Shown: piece after piece, positions 41,725 through 54,108 of the stretch
Layout of the letters: every line of letters begins with the position of its first letter
Numbering within the stretch: the first letter of the stretch is position 1
Source: Sinohyriopsis cumingii
Lineage: Eukaryota; Mollusca; Bivalvia; Unionida; Unionidae
Reading direction: 5' to 3'
Assembly (NCBI GenBank): GCA_028554795.2
Contig: JAPYKE020000280.1
Coordinates: 124,001-188,000, forward strand
DNA length: 64,000 nt
Notes under the pieces: model-generated
Seen by the model: only the letters and a program-made list of their open reading frames with translations
The model's database searches: none
What the model was told of the DNA's origin: nothing
Made by a program: the position numbers and the translations under genes

Positions 41725-42555
41725 GTAAGATTGCATTGAATTGTTTAGATGCATGATGATCTTAGTCAACTGCCATCTTATTAGTAAAATTTCAACTTTT
41801 GGGCATTAATATGTCATAGATATAAATACAGGAAAATTCATTCTTTATTATTTATTAGTGTTGTATTGTTGAAAATAGATTGAAAATTATATTTACTGTA
41901 TATACTCGCTTATAAATTGAGTCCAAGTGCAAATAAAGAGGCCCTGATCGATGATTGCATAAAGTGCCTGCAGATCAGGGTCTGTGTTATTTGCTCTACC
42001 GAGTACTGCATGCAAACTGCATAGACCCAGATCTGCTGGCACATTATGTGCTGGCATGTCTGAGTCTATGCAGTTTGTAGTTTGACTTGACTTGTAAGAG
42101 ACTATAGACAAAAAAGTATGAAATTTTATATCAGCTATGATTTGTCCCCACCAAAATGCAGTAATTATTTGTTTATTCGTTTAATTGTTCAGACAACTCC
42201 ATATAGTGTTTGATGATCATCTTGCCTTTTATGGGTTAAGGAAATCCAAATATTTTAAATTTATTCTTTTTCAATATATTGCATTTCTGCTGTGTTGGAA
42301 GATTTTTTTTCTATGATACAGAGACTATGTTCCCTTGGTCTATTGCATTTTTCCATATACATAATCTATTCCACTTTACTATTGCAATGTACCTGTATGA
42401 CTTAGGTGTCTCAGTTAAAATAATAATTTACAAGTCTGAAAATTAGTTTCTTAGCAGAAATTTCCTATATCTAATTTAAGTTTTATAAAGCCAGTCCAAC
42501 AATAAGTTCTGTTGCATATATGAGCAATTCCAGTTGTTTCTTTTTAATTGCACAT

Positions 42556-42808
42556 TGTTGTTGTTGTTGTTGTAGGGTTTAATGCCATTTTTCAGCACAC
42601 AATATGCTATACATGGCAGCCAGCATTAGTGGTGGAGGAAGAACCCGGGAAAACCCGGGAAAGAACCACCGACCCAGGAGAAGCTACTGGCAAGCTTTCT
42701 CACATACCCACATTGGCTGAATCCAAGAGTTGAACCCACAGAGACAGAGGTGAGATGGCAGTGATCCAAAATGGAGAGCGCTTTAGACCACTCGGCCCTC
42801 AGGACCCC
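42556..42808 (-). mobile_element. tRNA-derived SINE, family B, full-length
   Basis: Minus-strand SINE with a tRNA-like head (A-box region GCCGAGTGGTCTAAAGCGC, B box GGGTTCAACTC), a ~150-bp body and an (AAC)n tail. Target duplication TTAATTGCACAT (42544-42555, 42809-42820) lies in a minisatellite unit. Confidence 0.9.
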
Positions 42809-43045
42809 TTAATTGCACATCTTTGATGGCATTTTGATTCAATCATTCCTTTTGAATTCCACAAATTTTATGGCACTAGGATTCATTCATTCCTCTATAA
42901 TTTCACATATTTTCTGGCATTAGGATTCAATGATTCCATTTTAATGGCACATCATATATGATATTAGGGTTCAATCGTTCCTTAATGTTTTTATCCAGTG
43001 ATTGCTTCCTTTGTTTAATATGGTACTTTTTATCTCATTATTTAG

Positions 43046-43084
43046 TCCAAACTGGTGACCCAGTCCAAAGGACCACAAGTCAAG
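43046..43084 (+). CDS. Candidate micro-exon, QTGDP copy 5
   Basis: 39 nt, Q-T-G-D-P-V-Q-R-T-T-S-Q, phase 1-1, between TTATTTAG and GTAAGA. Confidence 0.6.
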
Positions 43085-43261
43085 GTAAGATTGCATTGAA
43101 TTGTTTAGATGCATGATGATCTTAGTCAACTGCCATCTTATTAGTAAAATTTCAACTTTTGGGCATTAATATGTCATAGATATAAATACAGGCAAATTCA
43201 TTCTTTATTATTTATTAGTGTGGTGTTGTTGAAAAGAGATTGAAAAATTATATTTACTGTA

Positions 43262-43410
43262 TATACTCGCTTATAAATTGAGTCCAGGTGCAAATAAGAG
43301 TCCCTGATGTATGATTGCATAAAGTGCCTGCAGATCAGGGTCTGTGTTGTTTGATCTACCGAGTACTGCATGCAAACTGCATAGACCCAGATCTGCTGGC
43401 ACATTATGTG
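43262..43410. repeat. Stem-loop repeat C following each micro-exon (representative copy)
   Basis: It contains CAGATCAGGGTCTGTG and, about 60 bp later, CATAGACCCAGATCTG, complementary arms that would fold into a hairpin, after a conserved TATATACTCGCTTATAAATTG. Further copies lie at about 8765-8960, 29880-30025, 34190-34345, 35340-35515, 41895-42080, 49640-49820, 51000-51140, 58800-58990 and 60165-60310. Confidence 0.7.
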
Positions 43411-43675
43411 AAGAAATGAATAGGTTTGTGCAGTTTGTAGTTGGACTTTAATTTTGAGAGAGTTTAGATAAAAAAAAAGCTCAACATTGTATATCAGCTA
43501 TGTTTTTTGCCACCAAAATGCAGTAATTATTTGTTTATTCTTTTAATTGGTCAGACAACTTCATATAGTTTTGATGGTCATCTTGCCTCTGATGGGTAGA
43601 TATGTTAAGGAAATCCAAATATTTTTTTCTCTTTTAAAAAATAGCATTTCCTGCTATGTTGGAAGATTATTTTGT

Positions 43676-44020
43676 ACTATACACAAAGTCTGTTCCCTGT
43701 ACTATTGCATTTTTCCATTCACAAAATCTGTTCCCCAGTTCTATTACATTTTCTCATACACAAAATAGGTTCCACTGTACTTTTGCATTTTTTCGTCCAC
43801 AAAATCTGTTCCCCTATACAATTACATTTTTCCATACACAAAATCTGTTTCCCTGTACTATTCCATCCACAAAATCTTTTACCTTGTACTAGTGCATTTT
43901 TCCATCCACAAAATTTGTTCCCCAGTACCCCTGCATTTTTCCATGCTCAAAATCTGTTCCCCTGTACCATTGCATTTTTCCATACACAAAATCCATTCCC
44001 CTGTACCATTGCATTTTACA
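43676..44020 (+). repeat. Minisatellite D array
   Basis: ~36-bp units as at 35785. Confidence 0.9.
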
Positions 44021-44989
44021 TACATTTATACATTATACATCAGAGGTTTGAACATTTTTCTAAACTGTCATTTTTTCCACGAGGAATAGTTGTAATCAAT
44101 TCCACATCCTATCCTCATCCCTCCACTCCACCTTTCATTTTGCTACTAAAAGGAACTCCAGTACATGCATCTATACACATTTTGCCCTTGTTTTTAGTTT
44201 TAACGTTATTGTATAGCTATGTAAGCTTTAAGTTAAACAGTCCTTTTTTATATTTTTATGATGTGGCCGTAAGAGCAGATAAATCACTCAGATTTACATG
44301 GGCCAATCAGTTGACATTGTAGTGCTGAGAAAGCCTATTTGTAATTTAAATGAACAGGAACTTTAAACATAGGGTGGAGGGGTTTTCTTTTTGCAAAGAA
44401 ACTGCTACTCCATTTTTACCAAGCACAGCATACACTATCAATTACTTCATTTTCTAAGTAATTCTGGAAATGACATAACAGTTGGGATCCATCCATAACA
44501 GCTGGGATTTCATGCAGATGAAATGAAAGCTAACAAACTGACTTGTACTATGTACAGAAGCACCAAGACAGTTTACACCTGTTGCAATGTACATGTCAAG
44601 TGTACGATGATGAATTGGAAGTCTCAGTTGAAAAAATAATTTATAAGTCTGAAAATTAGTTTCTTAGCAGAAATTTCCAAATGTCCAATTAAAGGTTTTT
44701 AAAGCCAGTCCAACAATAAGTTCTGTGGTACATGCCGATCATTTATGAGCAATTTCAGTTCTTTCTTGTTAATTGCACATCTTTGATGGCATTATGGTTC
44801 ATTCTTTTTAATTGCATATTTCTTAAGGCATTAAGATTCAATCATTCCTTTTTAAATGCATATCTTTTATCTGTTTATGGCATTACAATTCAATCATTGT
44901 TTTGATTGCACATTGTGTATGGCATTAAGATTCAGTCATTCTATTTTAACTGAACATCTATTATGGAATTAAGATTACATAATTCCTTT

Positions 44990-45565
44990 TCAATTGCACA
45001 TCTTTTATGGCACTAGAATTCAGTCATTCCTTTAATAATTGCACATCTTTTATGGCACTATAATTCAGTCATTCCTTTTAATTGCACATCTTTTATGGCA
45101 CTAGAATTCAGTCATTCCTTTTTAATTGCACATCTTTGATGGCACTAGAATTCAGTCATTCCTTTAATAATTGCACATCTTTTATGGCACTATAATTCAG
45201 TCATTCCTTTTAATTGCACATCTTTTATGGCACTAGAATTCAGTCATTCCTTTTTAATTGCACATCTTTGATGGCACTAGAATTCAGTCATTCCTTTAAT
45301 AATTGCACATCTTTTATGGCACTAGAATTCAGTCATTCCTTTTAATTGCACATCTTTTATGGCACTAGAATTCAGTCATTCCTTTTTAATTGCACATCTT
45401 TGATGGCACTAAAATTCAGTCATTCCTTTAATAGTTGCACATCGTTTATGGCACTAGAATTCCATCATTCCTTTAATAATTGCACATCTTTTATGACACT
45501 AGAATTCAGTCATTCCTTTAATAATTGCACATCTTTTATGGTTTTAAGATTCAAACAATCCTTTT
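44990..45565 (+). repeat. Minisatellite F array
   Basis: Units alternate between CCTTTAATAATTGCACATC and CCTTTTTAATTGCACATC types in a higher-order pattern of about three units. Confidence 0.9.
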
Positions 45566-45575
45566 CAATTGTACA

Positions 45576-48500
45576 GTGTGACCCCACTATCACACGGTAG
45601 TTGGGAGCCATGGAACCTGACCATGTTTTAGACTGAACCGTGTTATAAGCAACCAGATCAGTTAGTTCAAGACAATGATGCCTGTACCCCAAAAATATTT
45701 TTTTGGGAAGATTAGGTAATAAATGCGGGCACAAAAGTACATGCTTCATTGGCACAGTTACCATCTTAAATGGATGCATATTAATGAGAAATACACCTGT
45801 GGTGAAAACAGAGAAGGCATATATAACATTTTACTTATTCAAAGACCCATGTATATGTGTATACTGTTTATATGTGCATGTCTAATATATAGCAAGAATA
45901 TAGTAGCAACACCATGTACTCATCTGCGAATCTCATCACATACATTGAATCTACAAGTAATTCCATTGAAAATATGCACACACAGATATTTAAAATATTC
46001 AGTAATTTTGTCACAGGTCATATAGGTCTGAATTCGGTGGGGAAAAAAATAGCACAATCACATAACGAATGATGAAGAACTTTTACTTTTCATTACTTCC
46101 CAAGTCAGTAAAAGTTAGTTTACATTTTTAGCTGCTGTTGGTAGCAATTCATAAGCCTAAACGTTTTCCTGCGAAAATGAAACTTTCACGGCACAGTAAA
46201 TGTGTTCCAGTCATGTTGGAAAATGAAACACTCCGTCAGATTCCATTGCTTTTATTTATGTTTGGTACTGACTACCTTTGAAGAAAGGTTCATTGTTTTG
46301 ATTGAAGATGGTAGTCGGTTTTCTTGATGAAGTGTGCATGCACTATTGAAGTCACTACCAAAGGACAGCTTTGGAGAACCAAACAAATTTGCTTTGCTTA
46401 TTGTTGCAGCAAAAAAGCAAATAATTGTACTGCATGATTGAGGCTGTTTTTTTACCCTTTGCTTAGTATTTTTTCATAACAATCAGTTCCTCAATGGTAA
46501 TCTGTTTTCTTTGAAATTTCAGCAAACTATTTTGTCTGGGTACATTTGAAAAAAAGGAATTGGTAGTCATTTGATTAATTGTTGATACTGTACCTCCTTG
46601 CCTATTCAATAGTGCATTAGGAAAGATCTTGTTTTTTTTTGTTTGTTTTTGTTTTTAACATTTGTGGTAGCTGAGTGATGCTGCTTTCCATGCATGTGTC
46701 AGAAATTTTAAAAATGGTCAACGGTCGATAGAGAATAGAGATTCAGTTGCTTTGGTCTGATAACAGGGATTACTACAGAAAATGCGAGTGTTCTGAAGGA
46801 TTTAATTCTGAGTGAAAAGAAGAGGAATTTTACTTACCATTCACATAAAAATACATATAAAATTCAGAGATCTTGAAATGCTTAATTACTCGTATTTGGA
46901 CACCAATTTTTGATCTGGGATGCAGAAAATGACTGAGGTGGGAGTTCTCCATACGCATGTAATAGGTGTGCGGCAATATTCAAAGATTTTCTAGTCCTGC
47001 TTCAGCCACCTGCTTTGTGGGAAAATGTATGGATCAGTTAGCTGTGCTGATATTTACAATGACAGAATTCAGTGACTGAAAGACCCCATGATGTTCATAC
47101 ATGTTACCATTACAAGAGTACATAAAAAAAACATGATGCAATAGCTGGGCGGCAAGTTCAAAGGCTTTGACTGGCAGCCAGGTGGGAAAATGTACTGATA
47201 CTTACAGTGATTGAATTCAGAGTCAGTAAGACCCAGAGATGTACATGCGGTCATTTATAAAAGTACATCAAATAAACAACTTTAACTTTCGTTATTGTGT
47301 TCAATTCCGAATGTATTGGAATTGGTAGTGGACTTGACCTCAGAATCAAAACATGTTGAGACTAAGACAAAATCCCATTCGTAAATTTGGATAAGTATTT
47401 TGGGGTTAAATGGCAGACTTATGAAGATTGTAATGAGATTCAGAAGAGTGCTAAAGCTGCTAAGTGTAAGAAAGTGTGTGATGCTTACCTTAGTGTTTGG
47501 AATAAGTCCTTACTTGGATTGACAAAATTCAGTATCACTCTGATGTATGAAGAAGAGCTATTTAAGAGGTACATTGACTGACCATACTTTATTTTAAAGG
47601 CCCCTCACCTTAGCTCGGTTAGTTCTAGTGTTGTAGCGAAATGTATTCATGAAGACATCGGTAGCTAGGCCTAGTTTTGATATCAGTTACGTTGACAAAC
47701 AAACTCTTGCCCATTCCCAAGCATATGTTTTGATAGCTGATTGACCATTAACCCTTTTCCGAGTAAGGTAGCAACTATCAATTTCCTGCATGATATCCTT
47801 TGATGATAATACAGCCATGTGTTTTAAGATCAGAATCGGTGATCTGGATATATATGAACTGCCTGTTTTACACTATTTTGTCATAAAAGTAGTTCGAAAC
47901 TGTAAGTGAACTGGTAGGCCTTACGGGAAATAATGGCAGACTTCACTAGGTCTGGGATGTACCAGTTTATTAGATTGTCTGTTTTTGTAAATCATCGTGC
48001 AGATATTTTCAGAAAAATATAAAAACCATTGAAATCAAAGCCATGGTATTATTTTATTAAAGATTTAACTTTAAACTGCAAATTATGTAGGTCAGAAACA
48101 TATAGGACAATGCTATGTTGTGGAATTCACGAGATGCACTTTAAGGTCTAAGCTATTTTCTGACCTGACACGTATTTGCGAAAATACGGGGAGAAAACAG
48201 CAAATCAGATACTATTTAACCAATGCCTAAAATTACTACAAGGATGTAGACAAACAAATAAACCATAATTTTGCAATCCTGTCAATGGACTTTTGTAATG
48301 AAGTTATATTAAAGTGAGTGATTACATTACGAAAAGATCTTCTTCTAAAAATAGATGCACTCACTTCTGTGTTGATTCTGTAGAATAGAAGGGACTGCAA
48401 CTTTTGATGGTGGATCTCCTATTTTTACCAAAATGGGAGTCCTGGATGCCTAGTTTTAAAATCCTAGCGAGACCTCTGAAATTTCAGGAGCCACGCAACA

Positions 48501-48694
48501 ATTCATCTTGTATTATTCAAATGCCTTATCGTTCCCAAAAGGATAATAACTTTTTCCTTTTTCTCCATACTTTTAAGATTTTTTCTTTTTCTTGTAATCG
48601 AAATTTACATATATACAAAATTTTGGGAGGCACACCATGACCATGTTATATCCAAATTCATCTTATAACAGAGCATGCTATAGTGGGGTAACAC
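45576..48694. mobile_element. 3.1-kb border element, copy 4
   Basis: Complete copy with both ends as in copy 3. It carries a 64-codon frame (47387-47581) that has a stop in older copies. Uninterrupted left end. Confidence 0.65.
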
Positions 48695-48699
48695 TATAT

Positions 48700-49365
48700 C
48701 TTTTATGGCATTTAGATTCAGTCATTCCTTTTGAATTCCACATATTTTATGGCACTAGGTTTCAATCATTCATTTTTAATTCCACATTTTATGGCACTAG
48801 GATTCAATCATTCCTTTATAATTCCACATTTTCTGGCATTAGGATTCAATGATTCCTTTTGAATTCCACATATTTTATGGCACTAGGATTCAATCAACAT
48901 ATTTTCTGGCATTAGGATTCAATCAATCCTTATTAATGGCATATCTTTTATGGCCTTAAGATTCAATCATTCCTTTTGAATTCCACATATTTTATGGCAC
49001 TAGGATTCAGTCATTCATTTTTAATTCCACATTTTTTGGCACTAGAATTCAATCATTCCTTTCTAATTCTACAAATTTTATGGCATTAGAATTGATTCTT
49101 TCCTTTATAATTCCACATATTTTATGGCATTAGGATTCAATCATTCCTTTTTATGGCACATCTTTTATGGCATTAGGATTCAGTCATTCCTTTTTCATTG
49201 CACACTTTTAATGGCATTAAGATTCTGTCAATCTTGTTTAAGTCCACATCTTTTATGCTTTATTATTCATTGGTGCCTTTTCAATTGCACAACATTTATG
49301 GCATTAGGATTCAATTATTCCATTTTAATGGCACATCGTTTATGATATTAGGGTTTAACCATTCC
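48700..49365 (+). repeat. Minisatellite A array, shortened
   Basis: It lacks the internal border-element fragment that units 1 and 3 carry. Confidence 0.85.
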
Positions 49366-49429
49366 TTAATGTTTTTATCCAGTGATTGCTTCCCTTGTTT
49401 TATATGGTACTTTTTATCTCATTATTTAG

Positions 49430-49468
49430 TCCAAACTGGTGACCCAGACCAAGGGACCACAAGTCAAG
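49430..49468 (+). CDS. Candidate micro-exon, QTGDP copy 6
   Basis: 39 nt, Q-T-G-D-P-D-Q-G-T-T-S-Q, with the consensus donor CAAG|GTAAGA. Confidence 0.6.
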
Positions 49469-50300
49469 GTAAGATTGCATTGAATTGTTTAGATGCATGA
49501 TGATCTTAGTCAACTGCCATCTTATTAGTAAAATTTCAACTTTTGGGCATTAATATGTCATAGATATAAATACAGGAAAATTCATTCTTTATTATTTATT
49601 AGTGTCGTATTGTTGAAAATAGATTGAAAATTATATTTACTGTATATACTCGCTTATAAATTGAGTCCAAGTGCAAATAAAGAGGCCCTGATCGATGATT
49701 GCATAAAGTGCCTGCAGATCAGGGTCTGTGTTATTTGCTCTACCGAGTACTGCATGCAAACTGCATAGACCCAGATCTGCTGGCACATTATGTGCTGGCA
49801 TGTCTGAGTCTATGCAGTTTGTAGTTTGACTTGACTTGTAAGAGACTATAGACAAAAAAGTATGAAATTTTATATCAGCTATGATTTGTCCCCACCAAAA
49901 TGCAGTAATTATTTGTTTATTCGTTTAATTGTTCAGACAACTCCATATAGTGTTTGATGATCATCTTGCCTTTTATGGGTTAAGGAAATCCAAATATTTT
50001 AAATTTATTCTTTTTCAGTATATTGCATTTCTGCTGTGTTGGAAGATTTTTTTTCTATGATACAGAGACTATGTTCCCTTGGTCTATTGCATTTTTCCAT
50101 ATACATAATCTATTCCACTTTACTATTGCAATGTACCTGTATGACTTAGGTGTCTCAGTTAAAATAATAATTTACAAGTCTGAAAATTAGTTTCTTAGCA
50201 GAAATTTCCTGATATCTAATTTAAGTTTTATAAAGCCAGTCCAACAATAAGTTCTGTTGCATATATGAGCAATTCCAGTTGTTTCTTTTTAATTGCACAT

Positions 50301-50540
50301 TGTTGTTGTTGTTGTAGGGTTTAATGCCATTTTTCAGCACACAATATGCTATACATGGCAGCCAGCATTAGTGGTGGAGTAAGAACCTGGGAAAGAACCA
50401 CCGACCCAGGAGAAGCTACTGGCAAGCTTTCTCACATACCCACATTGGCTGAATCCAAGAGTTGAACCCACAGAGACAGAGGTGAGATGGCAGTGATCCA
50501 AAATGGAGAGCGCTTTAGACCACTCGGCCCTCAGGGCCCC
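50301..50540 (-). mobile_element. SINE family B, duplicated with unit 2
   Basis: Same insertion site and same target duplication TTAATTGCACAT as at 42556, so it is a segmental copy. It is 13 bp shorter, from a shorter GTT run and a deletion in the GGGAAAACC stretch. Confidence 0.9.
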
Positions 50541-50777
50541 TTAATTGCACATCTTTGATGGCATTTTGATTCAATCATTCCTTTTGAATTCCACAAATTT
50601 TATGGCACTAGGATTCATTCATTCCACTATAATTTCACATATTTTCTGGCATTAGGATTCAATTATTCCATTTTAATGGCACATCATATATGATATTAGG
50701 GTTCAATTGTTCCTTAATGTTTTTATCCAGTGATTGCTTCCTTTGTTTAATATGGTACTTTTTATCTCATTATTTAG

Positions 50778-50816
50778 TCCAAACTGGTGACCCAGTCCAA
50801 AGGACCACAAGTCAAG
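50778..50816 (+). CDS. Candidate micro-exon, QTGDP copy 7
   Basis: 39 nt, Q-T-G-D-P-V-Q-R-T-T-S-Q, TTATTTAG/GTAAGA. Confidence 0.6.
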
Positions 50817-51406
50817 GTAAGATTGCATTGAATTGTTTAGATGCATGATGATCTTAGTCAACTGCCATCTTATTAGTAAAATTTCAACTTTTGGGCATTA
50901 ATATGTCATAGATATAAATACAGGCAAATTCATTCTTTATTATTTATTAGTGTGGTGTTGTTGAAAAGAGATTGAAAAATTATATTTACTGTATATACTC
51001 GCTTATAAATTGAGTCCAAGTGCAAATAAGAGTCCCTGATGTATGATTGCATAAAGTGCCTGCAGATCAGGGTCTGTGTTGTTTGATCTACCAAGTACTG
51101 CATGCAAACTGCATAGACCCAGATCTGCTGGCACATTATGTGAAGAAATGAATAGGTTTGTGCAGTTTGTAGTTGGACTTTAATTTTGAGAGAGTTTAGA
51201 CAAAAAAAAGCTCAACATTGTATATCAGCTATGTTTTTTGCCACCAAAATGCAGTAATTATTTGTTTATTCTTTTAATTGGTCAGACAACTTCATATAGT
51301 TTTGATGGTCATCTTGCCTCTGATGGGTAGATATGTTAAGGAAATCCAAATATTTTTTTCTCTTTTAAAAAATAGCATTTCCTGCTATGTTGGAAGATTA
51401 TTTTGT

Positions 51407-51752
51407 ACTATACACAAAGTCTGTTCCCTGTACTATTGCATTTTTCCATTCACAAAATCTGTTCCCCAGTTCTATTACATTTTCTCATACACAAAATAGG
51501 TTCCACTGTACTTTTGCATTTTTTCGTCCACAAAATCTGTTCCCCTATACAATTACATTTTTCCATACACAAAATCTGTTTCCCTGTACTATTCCATCCA
51601 CAAAATCTTTTACCTTGTACTAGTGCATTTTTCCATCCACAAAATTTGTTCCCCAGTACCCCTGCATTTTTCCATACTCAAAATCTGTTCCCCTGTACCA
51701 TTGCATTTTTCCATACACAAAATCCATTCCCCTGTACCATTGCATTTTACAT
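51407..51752 (+). repeat. Minisatellite D array
   Basis: ~36-bp units, nearly identical to the arrays at 43676 and 60579. Confidence 0.9.
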
Positions 51753-52719
51753 ACATTTATACATTATACATCAGAGGTTTGAACATTTTTCTAAACTGTC
51801 ATTTTTTCCACGAGGAATAGTTGTAATCAATTCCACATCCTATCCTCATCCCTCCACTCCACCTTTCATTTTGCTACTAAAAGGAACTCCAGTACATGCA
51901 TCTATACACATTTTGCCCTTGTTTTTAGTTTTAACGTTATTGTATAGCTATGTAAGCTTTAAGTTAAACAGTCCTTTTTTATATTTTTATGATGTGGCCG
52001 TAAGAGCAGATAAATCACTCAGATTTACATGGGCCAATCAGTTGACATTGTAGTGCTGAGAAAGCCTATTTGTAATTTAAATGAACAGGAACTTTAAACA
52101 TAGGGTGGAGGGGTTTTCTTTTTGCAAAGAAACTGCTACTCCATTTTTACCAAGCACAGCATACACTATCAATTACTTCATTTTCTAAGTAATTCTGGAA
52201 ATAACATAACAGTTGGGATTCATCCATAACAGCTGGGATTTCATGCAGATGAAATGAAAGCTAACAAACTGACTTGTACTATGTACAGAAGCACCAAGAC
52301 AGTTTACACCTGTTGCAATGTACATGTCAAGTGTACGATGATGAATTGGAAGTCTCAGTTGAAAAAATAATTTATAAGTCTGAAAATTAGTTTCTTAGCA
52401 GAAATTTCCAAATGTCCAATTAAAGGTTTTTAAAGCCAGTCCAACAATAAGTTCTGTTGTACATGCCGATCATTTATGAGCAATTTCAGTTCTTTCTTGT
52501 TAATTGCACATCTTTGATGGCATTATGGTTCATTCTTTTTAATTGCATATCTCTTAAGGCATTAAGATTCAATCATTCCTTTTTAAATGCATATCTTTTA
52601 TCTGTTTATGGCATTACAATTCAATCATTGTTTTGATTGCACATTTTGTATGGCATTAAGATTCAGTCATTCTATTTTAACTGAACATCTATTATGGAAT
52701 TAAGATTACATAATTCCTT

Positions 52720-54100
52720 TTCAATTGCACATCTTTTATGGCACTAGAATTCAGTCATTCCTTTAATAATTGTACATCTTTTATGGCACTAGAATTCAGT
52801 CATTCCTTTAATAATTGCACATCTCTTATGGCACTAGAATTCAGTCATTCCTTTAATAATTGCACATCTTTTATGGCACTAGAATTCAGTCATTCCTTTT
52901 AATTGCACATCTTTTATGGCACTAGAATTCAGTCATTCCTTTTTAATTGCACATCTTTTATGGCACTAGAATTCAGTCATTCCTTTAATAATTGCACATC
53001 TTTTATGGCACTAGAATTCAGTCATTCCTTTTTAATTGCACATCTTTGATGACACTAGAATTCAGTCATTCCTTTAATAATTGCACATCTTTTATGGCAT
53101 TGGAATTCAGTCATTCCTTTTTAATTGCACATCTTTGATGGCACTAGAATTCAGTCATTCCTTTAATAATTGCACATCTTTTATGGCACTAGAATTCAGG
53201 CATTCCTTTAATAATTGCACATCTTTTATGGCACTAGAATTCAGTCATTCCTTTTAATTGCACATCTTTTATGGCACTAGAATTCAGTCATTCCTTTTTA
53301 ATTTCACATCTTTGATGGCACTAGAATTCAGTCATTCCTTTAATAATTGCACATCTTTTATGGCACTAGAATTCAGTCATTCCTTTTTAATTTCACATCT
53401 TTGATGGCACTAGAATTCAGTCATTCCTTTAATAATTGCACATCTTTTATGGCACTAGAATTCAGTCATTCGTTTTAATTGCACATCTTTTTTGGCACTA
53501 GAATTCAGTCATTCCTTTAATAGATGCACATCTTTTATGGCACTAGAATTCAGTCATCCTTTAATAGTTGCACATCTTTTATGGCACTAGAATTCCGTCA
53601 TTCCTTTAATAATTGCACATCTTTTATGGCACTAGAATTCAGTCATTCCTTTTTAATTGCACATCTTTGATAGCACTAGAATTCAGTCATTCCTTTAATA
53701 GTTGCACATCTTTTATGGCACTGGAATTCCATCATTCCTTTAATAATTGCACATCTTTTATGGCACTAGAATTCAGTCATTCCTTTTTAATTGCACATCT
53801 TTTATGGCACTAGAATTCAGTCATTCCTTTAATAATTGCACATCTTTTATGGCACTAGAATTCAGTCATTCCTTTTAATTGCACATCTTTTATGGCACTA
53901 GAATTCAGTCATTCCTTTTTAATTGCACATCTTTGATAGCACTAGAATTCAGTCATTCCTTTAATAGTTGCACATCTTTTATGGCACTGGAATTCCATCA
54001 TTCCTTTAATAATTCCACATCTTTGATGGCACTAGAATTCAGTCATTCCTTTAATAATTGCACATCTTTTATGGTTTTAAGATTCAAACAATCCTTTTCA
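52720..54100 (+). repeat. Minisatellite F array, expanded (~1.4 kb)
   Basis: About 35 units of ~38-40 bp, core TTTTATGGCACTAGAATTCA then GTCATTCCTTT. Blocks of several units recur (for example the stretches around 53590-53740 and 53855-54005), showing block-wise expansion. Confidence 0.9.
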
Positions 54101-54108
54101 ATTGTACA

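Larger units (their letters stand above)
37218..45575 (+). repeat. Tandem segmental unit 1 (8.36 kb)
   Basis: Order: border element, minisatellite A, micro-exon, stem-loop repeat, short D remnant, SINE, short A array, micro-exon, stem-loop repeat, minisatellite D, spacer, minisatellite F. The same order repeats from 45576 and 54109. Confidence 0.9.
45576..54108 (+). repeat. Tandem segmental unit 2 (8.53 kb)
   Basis: Same order as unit 1. Minisatellite A is shortened (48700-49365), and minisatellite F is expanded (52720-54100). Confidence 0.9.

Noticed and set aside
42556-42808. tRNA gene from A and B boxes
   Set aside because: The boxes belong to the head of a SINE with target duplications. 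The arms do not fold into a complete tRNA.
43672-44322. 216-codon frames over minisatellite D (also at 51403 and 60575) and antisense frames at 9399 and 35829
   Set aside because: They are produced by a ~36-bp tandem unit whose length is a multiple of three. The peptide is simply the repeat, and it is open in more than one frame.
47387-47581. 64-codon frame in the border element (also 55921-56115)
   Set aside because: Older copies at about 27.5, 31.7 and 39.0 kb have a stop in it and no family is recognised. Probably an accidental frame, though an exon of a lost transposase cannot be excluded.
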